A stretch of DNA of 45,242 bases from Lapidilactobacillus achengensis (lineage in GTDB: Bacteria; Bacillota; Bacilli; Lactobacillales; Lactobacillaceae), in the NCBI RefSeq assembly GCF_003946655.1, contig NZ_RHOV01000020.1, positions 1 to 45,242 on the forward strand, written 5' to 3'. A model generated the notes under the pieces. The model searched no databases. It was not told the origin of the DNA and was given only the letters and a program-made list of their open reading frames with translations. This document shows, piece after piece, positions 45,101 through 45,242 of this stretch (positions are counted from its first letter, which is position 1; every line of letters starts with the position of its first letter). Position numbers and translations under genes: made by a program.

Positions 45101-45242
45101 TAACCACCCGTAAAACGGGTGGTTTGCTCCAGGGCTATAAGCCCTATGTACTGGCCAGCGTCTCAAGGCGCTGGCTTTTATAATTCAAAGCCAAACTGCG
45201 TTTGTCACTTCTGCCACCGCTTTAAGCGGTGTTTGTACTACT
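45101..45242. mobile_element. Hairpin string resembling an IS200/IS605-type element end
   Basis: Four hairpins in 130 bp: ACCACCCGT-AAA-ACGGGTGGT (45103-45123), AGGGCT-ATA-AGCCCT (45131-45145), GCCAGCG..CGCTGGC (45154-45175), CACCGC-TTTAA-GCGGTG (45215-45231). I recall very similar strings at ends of IS200/IS605 elements in lactobacilli. The window stops before any transposase gene, so this is not confirmed. Confidence 0.5.

Overview
The window comes from a lactic acid bacterium, most likely a mid-GC member of the Lactobacillaceae. The evidence is the gene order pgm .. yfbR-like .. uvrB-uvrA .. rapZ-yvcK-whiA .. clpP .. cggR-gap-pgk-tpiA-eno, almost all on the minus strand. I recall this backbone from lactobacilli such as L. 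plantarum. Gram-positive regulatory sites support it: a two-part CggR operator, a CtsR heptad repeat at clpP, a LexA/DinR-type box upstream of uvrB, and strong AGGAGG ribosome sites. I cannot name the species.

Layout. 1-640: composite structured repeats. 721-4907 (+): a MoxR ATPase, DUF58 and transglutaminase-membrane protein operon. 5132-5755 (-): a YitT-type membrane protein. 6134-9079 (-): a sugar ABC importer (two permeases and a lipoprotein) with no ATPase gene of its own. 9300-10060: repeats. 10191-15771 (-): the central glycolytic operon. 16120-17204: a dense repeat block. 17266-19459: a divergent LysR regulator and MetE-like gene. 19611-20198: clpP. 20341-21228: a GT8 glycosyltransferase. 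21500-22840: the most complete repeat composite. 22998-27164: an alpha-L-fucosidase island (MFS porter, GH29 enzyme, divergent AraC regulator). 27354-30171: an ABC exporter divergent from an Rgg-type regulator that is split by a run of 13 G. 30545-30616: tRNA-Arg(CCG). 30723-34791: a MarR/OhrR-like regulator, whiA, yvcK, rapZ and a HdeD-like protein. 35224-40100: uvrA and uvrB. 40316-40954: a YfbR-like HD hydrolase. 41264-42759: a second Rgg-type regulator with a 17-codon divergent ORF and a 56-codon downstream membrane-peptide ORF. 43276-44997: phosphoglucomutase. 45100-45242: a string of hairpins that resembles an IS200/IS605-type end.

The strongest candidate for something undescribed is the repeat system. 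I name five modules: Y1, Y2, Y3 (Y-shaped folds), HP (long hairpin) and L (linker). Y1, Y2 and Y3 differ in their outer stems but share one fold: an outer stem enclosing two hairpins. Many stem pairs covary between copies, yet a single T-T mismatch is kept at the same place in hairpin A. The modules follow a directional order Y1-HP(n)-Y3-L-Y2 with n = 1, 2 or 4 where HP is present. Every copy is intergenic, and copies cluster where accessory genes interrupt the core backbone. The layout recalls pneumococcal BOX elements or REP/RAYT systems, but I do not recognise the sequences.

The second strong candidate is the poly-G tract in the Rgg gene next to an ABC exporter, which looks like a phase-variable switch. 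Both are inferences from sequence alone.
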